From Struthio camelus (lineage: Eukaryota > Chordata > Aves > Struthioniformes > Struthionidae), in the NCBI RefSeq assembly GCF_040807025.1, contig NC_090944.1, forward strand, positions 118,932,738-118,996,737: 64,000 bases of DNA. The letters are read 5' to 3'. How positions within the stretch are numbered: position 1 is the first letter of the stretch; every line of letters starts with the position of its first letter. Positions 13,142 to 25,700 of this stretch are shown here, piece by piece. Under the pieces are notes generated by a model. The model had not been told where the DNA came from and searched no databases. It worked only from the letters and a program-made list of their open reading frames with translations. The translations under genes and the position numbers were made by a program.

Positions 13142-13272
13142 ACAGGGCGTGGAGGCTGGTCCCGCAGCGGCGGCGGCGCAGCCCTCGCCCTCCCCCCGCG
13201 GCAGCCACCGGAGCCGGCAGGCACAGCCCAGCCCAGCGCCGCGCACTCATTGTTCCGCCAGCTCCGGGCACC

Positions 13273-13762
13273 ATGGACGAGCTGGACCAGTCCCCCCTGG
13301 TCTCCTCCTCCTCTGGGCCGGTACGGCCGCAGCAGCCCCAATTCAAGTACCAGTTCGTGCTGGACGACGAGAAAGACGAGGAGGAGGAGGAGGAGGAAGA
13401 AGAGGAAGAGGAGGACGAGGATGAAGACTTCGACGAGCAGCTGGAAGTGATGGAGAGGAAGCCCGCCGCGCCTCCCGCCGCCGCCCAGCCGGAGCGGCCG
13501 CCGCAGCTGCTGGACCTCGGCGGAGCCGCCGAGCCGCCCCGCCCCGCCGCCCCGGAGCCGCCGCAGCCGGACCGAAGCTCCCCGGGCGTCGTCTCCGTCT
13601 CCTCCTCCTCCTCCTCCACCTCCGCCGCCGCCACGCCGTCCCCCGCGCAGGAGCAGCCGCCGGCCCCCGCCCGGCCCGCTCACCCGCTGCCGACCAAGCC
13701 GGAGCCCCCCGCCGCCGCCGCCACCGCCCCCCGGAGAAGGGGGTCCTCCTCCGGCTCGGCCG
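13273..13762 (+). CDS. RTN4: RTN4 exon 1 coding part (Nogo-A/B N-terminus)
   Basis: Encodes residues 1-163 plus the first base of codon 164, ending at the donor CCG|GTGAGT. It begins [14 protein letters not shown], the RTN4 A/B signature. A long acidic tract occupies residues about 31-55, mostly Glu from GAG/GAA repeats. The rest is rich in Pro, Ala and Ser with no membrane segment, consistent with the cytosolic N-terminal region shared by Nogo-A and Nogo-B. The GAG/GAA repeat and the Pro/Ala-rich GCC/CCG runs are prone to length change, so differences from other species here are expected. The start codon is the first good-context ATG in the CpG island. Confidence 0.96.
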
Positions 13763-16700
13763 GTGAGTGCCTGCGCGCCGGGGCCGGGCAGGGCCGCGGA
13801 GCCGCCCCGGGGGCGGGGGGCGGCGGGTCCTCGCAGGCGGTCCGGCTGCCCGCTCCCGCCGGCGGGCTGCCGGCCTGCCTTTGTCTGCCGCCCCGCGGCC
13901 TCCCGCCGCCGCCCTGGGGCGCGGCTCCCCCCCCCCCCCCCCCAGCCCGCTCGGACCGGCTCGTTTGGGGAAAAAGGGTTTTTCTTTTTTTTTCCTCTTT
14001 TTTTTTTTCTCCCCTTTCTTCCCCCTCTCTCTCTCCCCCCTTTCCCCTCCCCTTCTCTCTTTCTTATGTTAATGGCGGGAGGGGGAAAGCGCCGCCGCGC
14101 CTCGCACATGTTCCGCCCGGGGGCGAGGCCGCAGTGCCCGCCCCGCCCCACCCGCCGCCGCCGCCGCCTGGCAACGGCCGCGTCGCGCGGCGCCGCCGCG
14201 GGGGGTGGGCGGTGGCGGCGGGGGGCCCTGAGGTAACGGCCGCCGCCGGCTTGGGTCGAGGCGGTTCGGGCTGCGGCCCCTTGCGCCGCGGGCGGAGGGC
14301 GCGGGAGGCGCCTGCCCTGGTCGTGTCGCCCCCGCGGCGCCGGGGACGCTGGCTCGCCGGCAGGGCGGTCGGCGGCGGTGAGATGGGCGCCCGCCCCTCT
14401 GCCTGCGGGATGCTGAGCCGCCCTGTGGCGTCGGCGGCGCCCGTGACCGGCGGCGTGAACGTACTGCGGCCCTAGAAATATCTCTTGGGGCGGGGTGGGG
14501 GGGGCGGGGAACGTGCAAAGTATTTTTAATCTTAGTCGTTTCAAACAAGTCACCTTCCTGGGAGGGATGAGGGAGAGGAGTTAAGGGTCATCTCCTTCCT
14601 TAAACCTACCTCATGAGGGCTTGCAGCCAGGCAAAAGGTGACTTGATGGGTGGCTCTCTCTGCGGGCTTGGCAAAGCGTGCAGCTCTTTTGTGAATAGTC
14701 CTTTGTGGTAGTGCTCTTCTGCTTCAAACAATGAATCTTAAATCCCACAGGAAAAGAAAAATGTGAGCTGGTAAAGTCTGCATGCAAGCACAAAAGGCAC
14801 ATAGAAGACATGTTGCTGTAGGTGTGGTAGCATTGGAAAAAAACGCCAGCCTCACATCATGCGTATGCCCCCAGCTTGAGATCCTGGACAGTCACAAATA
14901 GCCACAGCTGGGGCTTGGGACTTGTGTGGAGAGAGTACCTCCAAGTACCTCCACTAAGAGACGGCCCCTTAATGTTGGGGTGCTGCCTAGGTCAAGGCTG
15001 TTGTACTGGAAGGCGTGCTACCCACTGAGCAATCGTCAGCACTGCTAAAATACCAAAACCCTTGCAAGGTCTCTAATCCAGGGGCTGACCAGGGATGACT
15101 AATGCGTTGCATATGCTGATGGCAATTGTATCTTGGCTCCACTTGCACTTAGTTTGAAATACAAGAGCTAATTTGAGGTGATTAACACAGTGAAAACAAA
15201 CAAAATCGAGGTGCCTTCTTATGAAGACAGTAGTTTCTTATCTTAATTACTATTGTCTTACTGGTGCATTTGTTTTAAAAGATGGAGAATTTCCACGATG
15301 ACTTGATATCAAGGTATGAATAAAAGTGATACTCAGAGTTTAATTAAAACCTAGAACACAATAAAAAGTCTTTCTTAAACATGAATTTAATTTTGTTTTC
15401 TGGGAGTTTTCACAATGCGTTTTGTGTATGTGAGAATGATTGTGCTATTTTCTTTCAGGAAGTCTAGATGCTACTGTTTTGTTCTTTTGCTAGCTCTCAG
15501 AGTAACAGTATGCTGCGGAGACTTCTTTCATTTCCACCATTTGGAGGGCAGATATTCACACAAACTTGCAAAAGATTTATGAGGAGGGATAATGTATGAC
15601 AGGTGAATAGAAATTTTTCTGGGTAAGTTGTTTGGGTGGAGCAGTGGAAAGTGTGAGCAGAACGGAGTGGAAGGAATGGGGTCAACCAAATCTTGCTGTT
15701 GCTCTGAAAAGTAGGGATAAAAGCATGTTTTCTAGAACTGTTTTGTTTTTTGTTTTTCTTTTTTCTGCTCCCTGCCCCCAGAAAGGGAAGGCAGAAAGCA
15801 GAATAATTCCTGAACTGTTTCTTTTCAAGAGTAGGTAGAGTGAAGGAGGCATAATTGTGGTGCATGAGAGCTGGGTAGTGCAGGTGAGAAGTGATGTAAA
15901 AGATTCGTTGCTTGTGACACAGGTGCCGTGTTTGCCTAATGATGGGTTAGGACATAATAGGCTTATATTTTAAGCACTTGGAACTACTAAATGAAGACAA
16001 TAAAATAGTCTTCCATCAGAGGAAACCAAAATATTCATGACGTGTCTAGACAATACTTTAGTCAAACAGTTTATGTGTTAAGCATGTTAAGTATCCATTA
16101 AACATCAGCTTTTCTTTGGTTTTGCACCAAAAATGGTGGTTGATGTTGAAACTATCTTAATCAAAATACTTAATTTGGCTCCAAACTAGTTCAGTTTCAG
16201 TGTTCCTGTGAAATTGGCAAAATTGAATTGATATCTGGGGCTTCTGGTAGGGTGGCTACAGAACAGCTAGTCATCTGTGATGCTTCTTCCTCTTAGGGAG
16301 GGTTATGACTGTAGTTACTAGTAGCTCTGTTACATAGAATTAAGAAGAGTTTCAGTTCATAATTTAGAAAATGTTGTGTTCGCATTTAAATTTCAGACTC
16401 TGATCTAGTGAGGTTTCCAGTCTAAATAACTTGGAAACTGCATTTCAAAGAGATGGAGAAAATAGTATTACCGATTGCGAGTATGTGAGCAATAGCAAGT
16501 ACTCTTTTATCTGCAACAATAGGTCATAGTGCTGCTTTTTTATTAGTACAACAATAGAAAAAATGTATCAACTTGTTCATGTCCCATTGAAATGTACTAT
16601 TTATATATAGTGGTGCTTTAAAACCTACATATTTGTAATTGAGTATTAGCTAGATACTTATAAATACTCAGCATCACTGTTACAAGAGTGACATAATTAT

Positions 16701-19700
16701 GCGCTATGCAAGTCTGTGGCTTGCAGGATCTCTCTCAAGGGCTAATACAGATATTTGCAGGAGAAGAAAACGAGCGAGATGACTGCAGTAAAACTTCTGC
16801 TTCCTTGAGCACTTTTTTTTGGCTGCTCACTGTTACATGGGAGGTGACATTACAGAAATGTTTAGGAAATGGTACTTGGAATTGAATTTTTCTTTCTTCT
16901 TGAGAGTTTATGGTTTAAGTCTTTTGATTACCTAAAGTTACGTAAGGCGCAAAGGAAAGTATGTTTGAGGTAGGTTGTACGTGGTTTTAAAAAAAAAAAA
17001 AAAGTACGCTTTTTTTCTAGGTAGGCAAAGTAGAACTAACCAGTAAACTATAATGAGAAGATGATAGGACTTTCCATCTTTAAAGCCCTAGAACCTAGCA
17101 GAACATACTGCTACTTGTGAAGGCAGGCTTTATACCATTTTATTTGAAGAAACTCTTCTAATCTGAAGTTAAACCATGCATTTGCAACTAAACAGGCTGG
17201 CCATGTAAAGTGACAGACTAACATATGCAGTGAATGGAGGTGAAGGAGATGTCTGCTTGTGTGTCAGTTGCCTATAACTCTGCCACAGTGTAGTATGTAC
17301 ACAAAGGTTCTGAAGGCTGAGTTTATTAATTAGTCTTGTTTTTAATTTAGTTTTATAGGGCATGGTATTAATTCATCAGTGTGCAGGAGAGATTTCATAA
17401 ACGGTTTGTTTACATGCAAGACAGCGTCAAGCAGAGGTCAGCAGGAATGCCATTAGTTAGCCCCAAGCTATACCAGGAACACACAAGCTGTTCTGTGTTA
17501 AAGAGTTCTTCCTTAGCAGGCTGACTCCAACTGCAGCAGGTGGTGGTGAAACATAGTGACCTGTTTCTTTTCACTGCATGGAATGTATCTTTTACCCTGC
17601 AGTAGAAATAGTTGCTTGCTGGAATCCTGTAACTTTGCATTCTATCCAAATTCTAAAGCAGCATACCTATTCCTAAGTTTTTGTCTTGCTGAGTTTTCCT
17701 GTGTGCTGCCAGGAATACACAGAATCCTATAGAGAAGATGCGTGGATTGTAAGGACGGAACGCAGCACGATTTGAAAATATGTGGCTGTCCTAGGATTTT
17801 ACTACCCATTTCATTTACACCCTTCAGTTATTAAAATATATTCCTGCTGATCTTCAGTGTTTCTTTGAGGTGTAAGACCCTTCCCTTCCCCCTGCCCCTA
17901 AACGTGTTAGTAAAACTACAAGGGAGGTTATTATAACCTACATACATCCAAGCTGGAATGTGACTTTGTTCTATTGCTCATTGTCCCTTATAGTATCACA
18001 TGGAGGAGGCTAGTAAGCAGCAACTTGACTGTTTCAGTAAAGCTAGTATCTTCATTTTCCTCTTGTGTGTTCCCATATGCAGGTGACTATTCAGTAAGGG
18101 ATCTTTTTATGTATTTGGTTTTATTTATTGTTGTGGGCATGTACATTGTCTAGCACAGTGGGGCCTACTTTTATAATTCAACTGCTGTAAGATGTTCTAA
18201 GAACAAATAGCTTTTTGCCTTATAAACCAGAAGTATGTGTGAGGATAGTCCTGCCAAGTTCAACAGTACACTTGCCTGGTGTGTATTCCATGACTTGCTT
18301 TCCAGGATGAAACCACACAGCTTGCACCTACCATATAATGATGTAGCCCTCAGGGAAGTTTTGAATTGCACTGGGAGTTTTCCCCTTGGAGAAGAAATCT
18401 TTCAAGCCCTGAGTTTGGAGACAGCAAAGAGCTACTGGTTGTTTACCTTTTTTCCCTTCCTTCCTATCTTTATTTAAGAAAGGAAATTTGCAGCATGTCT
18501 ATGAATCACAGAATCACAGAGTGGTTGAGGTTGGAAAGGACCTCTGGAGATCATCTAGTCCAACCCCCCTACTCAAGCAGGGTCCTCTGGAGCATGTTTC
18601 CCAGGATCGCTTCCACACGGGTTTTGAATATCTCCAGGGAAGGAGACTCCACAACCTCTCTGGGCAACCTGTGCCAAAAAGTTGCTAGGAAAGTGTCGAG
18701 TTGTTTTGCAACATTTAATCTACAGATCACAATCTACAGATGGCTTAGAAATGACTGGTGGTTGGTGTATAAAGGCCTATGGTCAAAAGACTCAAACTTT
18801 GCAGCTTGGGGGAGAGAAATATGCTGTGATTGTTGACAACTGGCCGGGTGGGGGGAAGAAGGATCTTAAAGTAGAACTGGTACTGAAAAATCCGATTTCT
18901 GAGCAGCTCACAGTGTGCCATGCATTTTCCTAGTGTAACTTCTTGGTTGGTGTATTGTGATAAAGTAGTTTTCACTTTTCCTCTTCCTCCCGTGCCCAGC
19001 CTGGGGAGGATGTGAATTTCACAAAGCACTTGATCTGAGAGCCTGGCAGCTTAGTGGAAGCTGTGCTCATGTGCTTAACTCTGCTGACCAGTTTTTCCAT
19101 ACTGTTGATATCCAGTGATAGCATGCTTGGATGATATGCTTAATACTAGAGAGGCAAAAGGAGATGCAAGAGCGCTGTAGGTGTTTGTACCTGGTTGCTG
19201 CAGCTGCTCCTGGCTGTGTCCAGTTTCCAAAAGCCTATAATAGATTTCTTCATTGAACTTCCTCTTGCAGACAAACTATAATTACTGAAGACAGAAATTT
19301 GTATGTGCTGTGCTAGCTTCCACGGTTTGGGTTGTTTGTAGTTTTTGTTGTTTCTAAAGGATGCAACATGATAAATTGTCCTTTGCCAGTGTAAGCACAA
19401 GCAGCGTTAAGCATTTCTTGCTAATGCTAGTCTCCAAATGTGGGATGATTTACTTGCTGTTTTATGTTCCTCTCATCAGGTTTGTCTAGATATATGCTCA
19501 GTTTCACAATAGATGTTTAAATTACACCTCCAGGAGGCTGTTTAGCACAAGTAATACTAGATCACGGTTATGTGATCTGTTCTCCTGGTTGCGGATCCTG
19601 CTCAAGGTAGTTACTGATCCCAGCTGCTTGCCAGCAGACTTTGGCAGAGGTTAGCAGCTTCCTGGGCCTGTCTCGCTGTCCGCTTGGCCACGCCCTACTG

Positions 19701-22700
19701 CTTGGTTGTTCCCACCAAATTAGTTTGACCTTAGAGTGCGGAGAAGGTATTAGAAAAACAAAGACCAGTTAACCTACCGCTTGAGGCATATCTTCCAGTA
19801 CTTGAGTTATATGCTTCTTTGTTTTCTGTTAAAACAGATTATTTTGAATGAAATAAGCCTGTTTCTTTTTTCTTTTGAGCTAGCGTGTTACTATAGTAAC
19901 CATTAAACTTAGATACAAAAATTAGCAATGATTAGTTGACTTATCTGGAAAAGTCCCTCAGGTTCTAGAGCTTTTTTAAGCAAGGAGTATCTCCTTGCTT
20001 TTTTGCTGTCTAGAAAACATAAAGCAATACGTGTAGCCTACAGATAAGTTCCTGTCCTGAGATATTCAGAAATGCTTAAGTGCAAAATAGGAAAAGAAGT
20101 CATTTAACTGTCAAGCTGCATTAGAAATGAAAGAAAAAGGCTCTTACTACCAAGTGAAAAATAATGGACTGAGACTTATTCTAAGTAGTTTTCATGCTAT
20201 TATTTTCATATCTGACTTTAACTTCCCCGTGTTTTTTTTTTAGTGGCTTTCTTTCTCTGTTTATTGCTTTCTAATGTATAGAGGAGGCATATATATTTTT
20301 TTTTTCCAGTTTTTTAACTGACTCTTCTTTTTTCTCTGTGGTAATGTTAGAAATGCCAATTTGACCTTCCCTGGTCTTGCTGCAAGGCTTCCTTTTTATC
20401 TTAGGAGTGTACTGTAAACTTTCACTTTTAGCTTTTTAATGAATGGAGAAATCACGTAGATCTTCATCAGCTAGGAAGAGTATGTTCATTAAAATATCTT
20501 TAAGTAAGACACAAGACTGAGATAAATATAAACTCTTCTGTTTCCAAATAAAAATGCTCTCAGCCTGTTAGTTTGTTTGTCTGATGTCAAAATCTTACTA
20601 CTTATCTGGTCATTAGTGTTTCATGACGGTTTTACTTGACCTCTGCTATCCCCCACCCCTCTTCTGGCAGAAGATAAAATTATAGAGTGCCGATCCACCT
20701 CTGACCTCCATGTGTGATAAGGAAATGCCATGTAGGACAGATGAAAGAGCATGTGCGAGGCCTCCAGGAAGCAGGTTGTAGCATGAGAACTGTGAGAAAC
20801 AGAAAACAAGCAAGATTTGGCAGAGGCGGAAAGTGTCTTCTGGGGGTGACGGAAGAAAGGTTGTTTCTTTCTTGCTATGTATTCATGTCTTCAGTTTGAG
20901 AAATGCTGTTCAAGGGACAAGCGTATTAATATCTTGTGTTTTAAATAAGCAAGACAATTTTTTTTAAGGAAAGGAAAATCAATAGGATTATCAAGGGAAA
21001 TTATTATAGGAAACTCTTATCAAGAAAAATTAATATTCCCCTATATTTCTATCAAAGACAGAAAAAACCTAAAAATGGATAGTTTAAACCTGCATTGACA
21101 AAAATCTATTGCAGCCCAATAGTGCAGTGCTACTTATGTCTGAGCATCTTTGCTGAAGAGGAAGGCAACAGGACAGTGTGTGTATAATGTTCAGTTTCAT
21201 CCATTCTTTAAAAGGTATTCTTATATGAATGTTCGTGCCTCTAATGAATCCTCAAATATCATTTTTTTTTCCTTTTCTGAGATGAATGCATCTGATACAT
21301 CAATTTATTTCTATTTTACAGGTTATATATTCTTAGATCGGAGGTTTGTCACACAAGGTAATATGCTGGGAATAGGTGCTAAAAGAAATCAGTAGCATCT
21401 CTTTTCTATTCCTCAAAGATTAATTTAGCTAATGCATATATTCTTCTGCAATCATAATTTAGTTAATATAAATATTAATTTATTTAATTGTGGGAAAAGC
21501 AGGGAAAAACTTCATCTGCACAAATCAAGGAAAGGAGATCTTGTGATTGGTACCATCTCCGAAATTAAATTGGATGTTAGCGTAATGATAGGATTTGCAT
21601 GGCTTTGTGGATCACCTGTTTTGAATAAGTGTGGATGATGATATTTTATCTATCTTCTTTGTGGCAGTAACACAACCCAAACTTGTTTCTTACTTCAACA
21701 TATGGATGAAGAGTTTGGATCTTGAGAGTTATTTAATATTTTTAGGAGAATGATTTAGTATTTTTGGTAAAAAGCATTGCCAAAGAGTGAATGCTTATCT
21801 CCAAAGCCATGTGTGGTGTTGCAGCTGGACACGTGGGTTGGGAGTTGGCTGAATTTTCTCTCTGTTCCCTCCTCCTTTTCATTCAGTATATTAAAATAAT
21901 ATAAATCAGTAAATACAAATGTTGAGTTCGTGAATGTCTGCTGTTATTTAAGATCTCTAATTTCATTCCATTTGGTTTTAGTTGTGATAGTGAAGTGGTA
22001 TTTCAAGCCACTAAAGATCACGCTGTGAAGTAACAGTTGATTGCTGTTGCTACCTGACTGTAATAAAGGGAGGTATTTACCCACCACCTAATACTTAGTC
22101 TGTAGGAAGACAGAATTTATGCGATTAGACCAGTTGATATAGTTAGGGAGGAGGACACAGGCCTTCAGGGCACAAGAAGTGCAGGTGATGTTTTTGTGTC
22201 ACTTATTCTTACATAATTCAATTTTTACCCAAAAGTCAAATAGTTAATCTTCATCTTTCAAAGGATTTAAGATCACTCGTAGCGAGCCACTATGGATTGC
22301 TGCTGTGTGTGTGTGTCCTTCTGTTTCTGAGAATTCCTTGTTCTCTTGTGTTATACTTGGCATAAGAATAACGGAAATTCTCTGGAGCTGACCTATGTAA
22401 CCCTTTTTTTTTTTTTTCTTTATACTTTGAATACCAAAACATGCCTGATAGAAGAGATAGAGCGACACTGGTTTTGATGAGGGACTGGTAATAGGAAGTA
22501 GCATATAGACCCATCCTCTGAAATCCTGCTTGGATCCTGTCTATAGTGTTATTGATCAAAATGGTTGCAAGAGTGAGCTGAGGTTTGCAGTTACACCTGA
22601 AGCATGTAATGGTCTTTTTAAAAAATATTCTTGCAATGGGCGCTCATTTTGGCAGTCTGAGAACTGTAAGGGAGAGGAGGCTAATGGGGCCAGAATTAAC

Positions 22701-25700
22701 GCACCTTGCTTGTCTTGCTTTGGTTTGCAGCTGAGTAGTGCTGGAGAATGGCTCTTTCTTTTGCTGAGCTAGAAAGTAAAAAGCATGATGAAATGGCATA
22801 CCTTACCACGATCACTGTATGCTTTACAGTATCTGCAGTGCTGAGCAGTTCACCTCAGTTGTCGCATTTCCAAAAGAGGAAAAGTTTCTTTAGAAATGAC
22901 AAATAATTACTCTAAGTTGAACAACGCAAATATGATATTGAAGAAAGCCTGCTTAAACCAATTTAGTTGTAGATCTCTGCTTAAACCACAGGAGATGGTT
23001 TTCTTCTGCCTAGAAACTGTATTGCCATAAATTGAGTGGAAGACTTATTTAAAGCAGCAAAAATTGTTCAAAATGCTTGTTTTCAACTCACTACCTATTC
23101 TTCTTCACTATGTTACCTATTTCAAATAACGTGAAATCAGAAATCTCCATGCAGCATGGTGCAACTCATGTTGCAGATGATGCATCATAACACTTTGCAG
23201 TAATTTCCGTGAAGATCTGAGAATACCTACAGTTTTGTAAGAGATTCCTGCTATCTCCTCTCTACTTGGTCTGTGTTAATAATCAAAGTTCATGGATCTG
23301 TTCAAGATCTTAGTTCTGATGCCTTCAAGATGTTAGAAGTAGAGCTCCTGTTTTCATTTAACACTTCAGCAATCTCCATCCTCTGCAACAGCCTGTATAT
23401 AACTACTTTCCTCAAAAATTTCAAAGTAGTTTAGTCTTTCATCTCCTAAACGGGAAACTTCTGTTTATAAACTATACATATAACTAAACAGATCCTAACA
23501 GGAAGGCCTAATCATTTGCTGTGGCTCTGCAGACAGATTTAACGACGTGGAAAGATGCTACTAGTAGTTGAATGTTCTTTATCTTGAATTCTTTAAATGC
23601 TTGGTAAAATATGTTATTTAGAGCATTTACATCATAACTGGAGTTGCCTAGGCAACCGCTTTCCTCATGAAATTATTGTGAAGCTGTGTGCCCTTGTCCC
23701 TTTTTCAGTAGGGAAATAGACATCTAAGAACTTGACTCTCTTTAAATTTATTTAAATTACTTTCTCAAATGTCCATGTAAGTTAATCTTTGAAACTTTAT
23801 AGCCAGAGCAACTTTTTCTGAATATCATTATCGTTTGACACCAGCACATGCAGCAGAAAAAAAAAAGCTGTTTTGTCCTATGATTATAAAGTGTGAGATC
23901 AAACTATTATTATCTTCTGTTTTGTCCGCAGTGAAGACTGCCCCCAATAAGCAAGTAGATGCACTGAAGAAGCAGAGAGAGTATTTCTTTTTTCTATTAG
24001 CCCCAGAAGGATTGCTGCAAATGTAACTTTTACCTTACATATGAGTAATATCACAGATGTCCTTCCCTTGAGTAAACTGACTTTGCTATGCATTCTTCTG
24101 CTGTTAAATATTTGTGTTAACAAGAGAGGCCACTCAAAATTAGAGCTCCATTGTGGTAGGTCCATAAAATAAAAGCAATCCCTGCCCTTCTTGTTAGTAG
24201 GCGTTTTTCTTTTTTTCTAAACATGGAAAGGTGAACTGGATTCTTACAACTGTTGTTCTTGCCGACTGTTTTTTGTTGTTGTTTTAAGAATAACATACGT
24301 TCTCCAATAATTCAGGAAATGGATTTTATTTTTGGAAGACTGAAACTGCCATCTAGCATTAGCTAGTTCTTCTCTAAGACAGTCCTGTACTAAAGCTAAT
24401 GCATGTGTCAGGATGAAGTTTACTCTCTATGTTTATCTGTAGAAAACAAAATACTCTGACTTTTTTGAGTACTAAGCTCTTGTATAAAAATGAGGAAAGT
24501 ATCCGAACATCAAACCTGTTGCTGACACAGTCAGCAGCATTAACTCCTGTGAAGTCACCTGCAAGAGCAGATGGAAGGGTACATCGGTCCCCAAGAATCC
24601 AGCTACGAGGGACAGGACATATTCTTTGTGAGGTCTCATTTTCTGTGACTAGATAGAAGAGCCCTCTGCTTTTTTACTTTTTTTTTTTTTTTTTTGCTTT
24701 TTATCCAAGATGTTGATATTAAATATTCTATGAAATTACTTTAAGCTCACTGGTTAGCGGGGAACCAGCGAAAATTAAAATGGGATTTAAAATGATGCTT
24801 CTTTGTCATGCCAGTGTTTATTGGATTTTTCTTTTTAAACAAAACTGGAATCTGTTTCTTGTTGATAGAACTTAATTTTAGTTGAAACCACAATACAAAG
24901 TTTTAAAGCACAAGCATTCATGCTAATTAAAGGAGAAGCTGCAGGTTTCTTTTGAGGGAATATCTAGTTTGCAAAGTCTAGATAAAATTTGCAGAGTATT
25001 TTTATTGTATTGGCTAAAGATAGGAGTGCAATCAGTACGAATCCCTTTGCGCATGTATGTGTTCTGACATTCCATAAATGCTTTTCCTTTCACATTAGGA
25101 ATATAAAGAAAAAAAAGAAAAAAAGCCAGGGGAGTGTGTTAGTGAGCAAAACTGTTAATTTTCCCTCTGATTAGGCAAACGGCAGTCATTAGCTTGGTGA
25201 TATGTGGGTGTATATATTTGAATAAAATATTAGTATTTCACTGAATGCTGTAAAAAGACCACCTGAGCAAGACTGAGTCTGTCTATAAAGTTCTCCTTAA
25301 AAAACATGGTTTGGATGACGTAATAAATAATATTAATGAATACCATTCACAAATAAGATGTCAGTTTGTGTTTTAAAACAAAATGCTGTACCTAAATGAC
25401 TAAACTGTATCCATATAGATTTTTGGCAGACCAAATCTGTAGTAAAGGCTATTTTCTTGTGGAGATGTGTTGTTTTCTAGGCCTGCTATATTTCATGAAA
25501 CAAAATCTCTCAGAAATTCTGATGGAAATAGTAATCAAACAGTTCATTTTACTGAATTTTCTTCCATATTACAAGTCTTCAGTTTATACTTAATCAAGTT
25601 TTTTGTCTTTGGGTCAAGCTTTGCTATAGCGAAGGCCTGCTTTGCTTATGTTCAGAAAGGTATTTTGAATGTGAACCTTTCTTGAAAAAAGTCTTAGAAC

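Larger units (their letters stand above)
12200..14480. promoter_or_regulatory. RTN4: CpG island promoter of RTN4-A/B
   Basis: A GC- and CpG-dense block of about 2.3 kb surrounds the first coding exon, in sharp contrast to the AT-rich flanks. It has many GC boxes (GGGCGG and its complement, for example about 12800-12840 and 13083-13100). It also has an inverted CCAAT box (ATTGG, 13036-13040) and TGACTCA motifs at 12604-12610 and 13135-13141. No TATA box was seen at a plausible distance. This fits the TATA-less housekeeping-type promoter known for mammalian RTN4 A/B. The start site cannot be read directly; a position roughly 50-250 bases before the ATG at 13273 is an inference. Confidence 0.8.

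Noticed and set aside
12577-14553. Very long minus-strand ORF (658 codons) across the RTN4 CpG island
   Set aside because: It is antisense to exon 1, its composition is Gly/Arg/Pro/Ala-rich as expected from GC-rich DNA with few stop codons, and it has no domain or plausible splice structure.
18235-18836. ORFs overlapping the CR1 fragment
   Set aside because: They read through non-coding CR1 3' sequence in the wrong orientation; no reverse transcriptase motifs are present.
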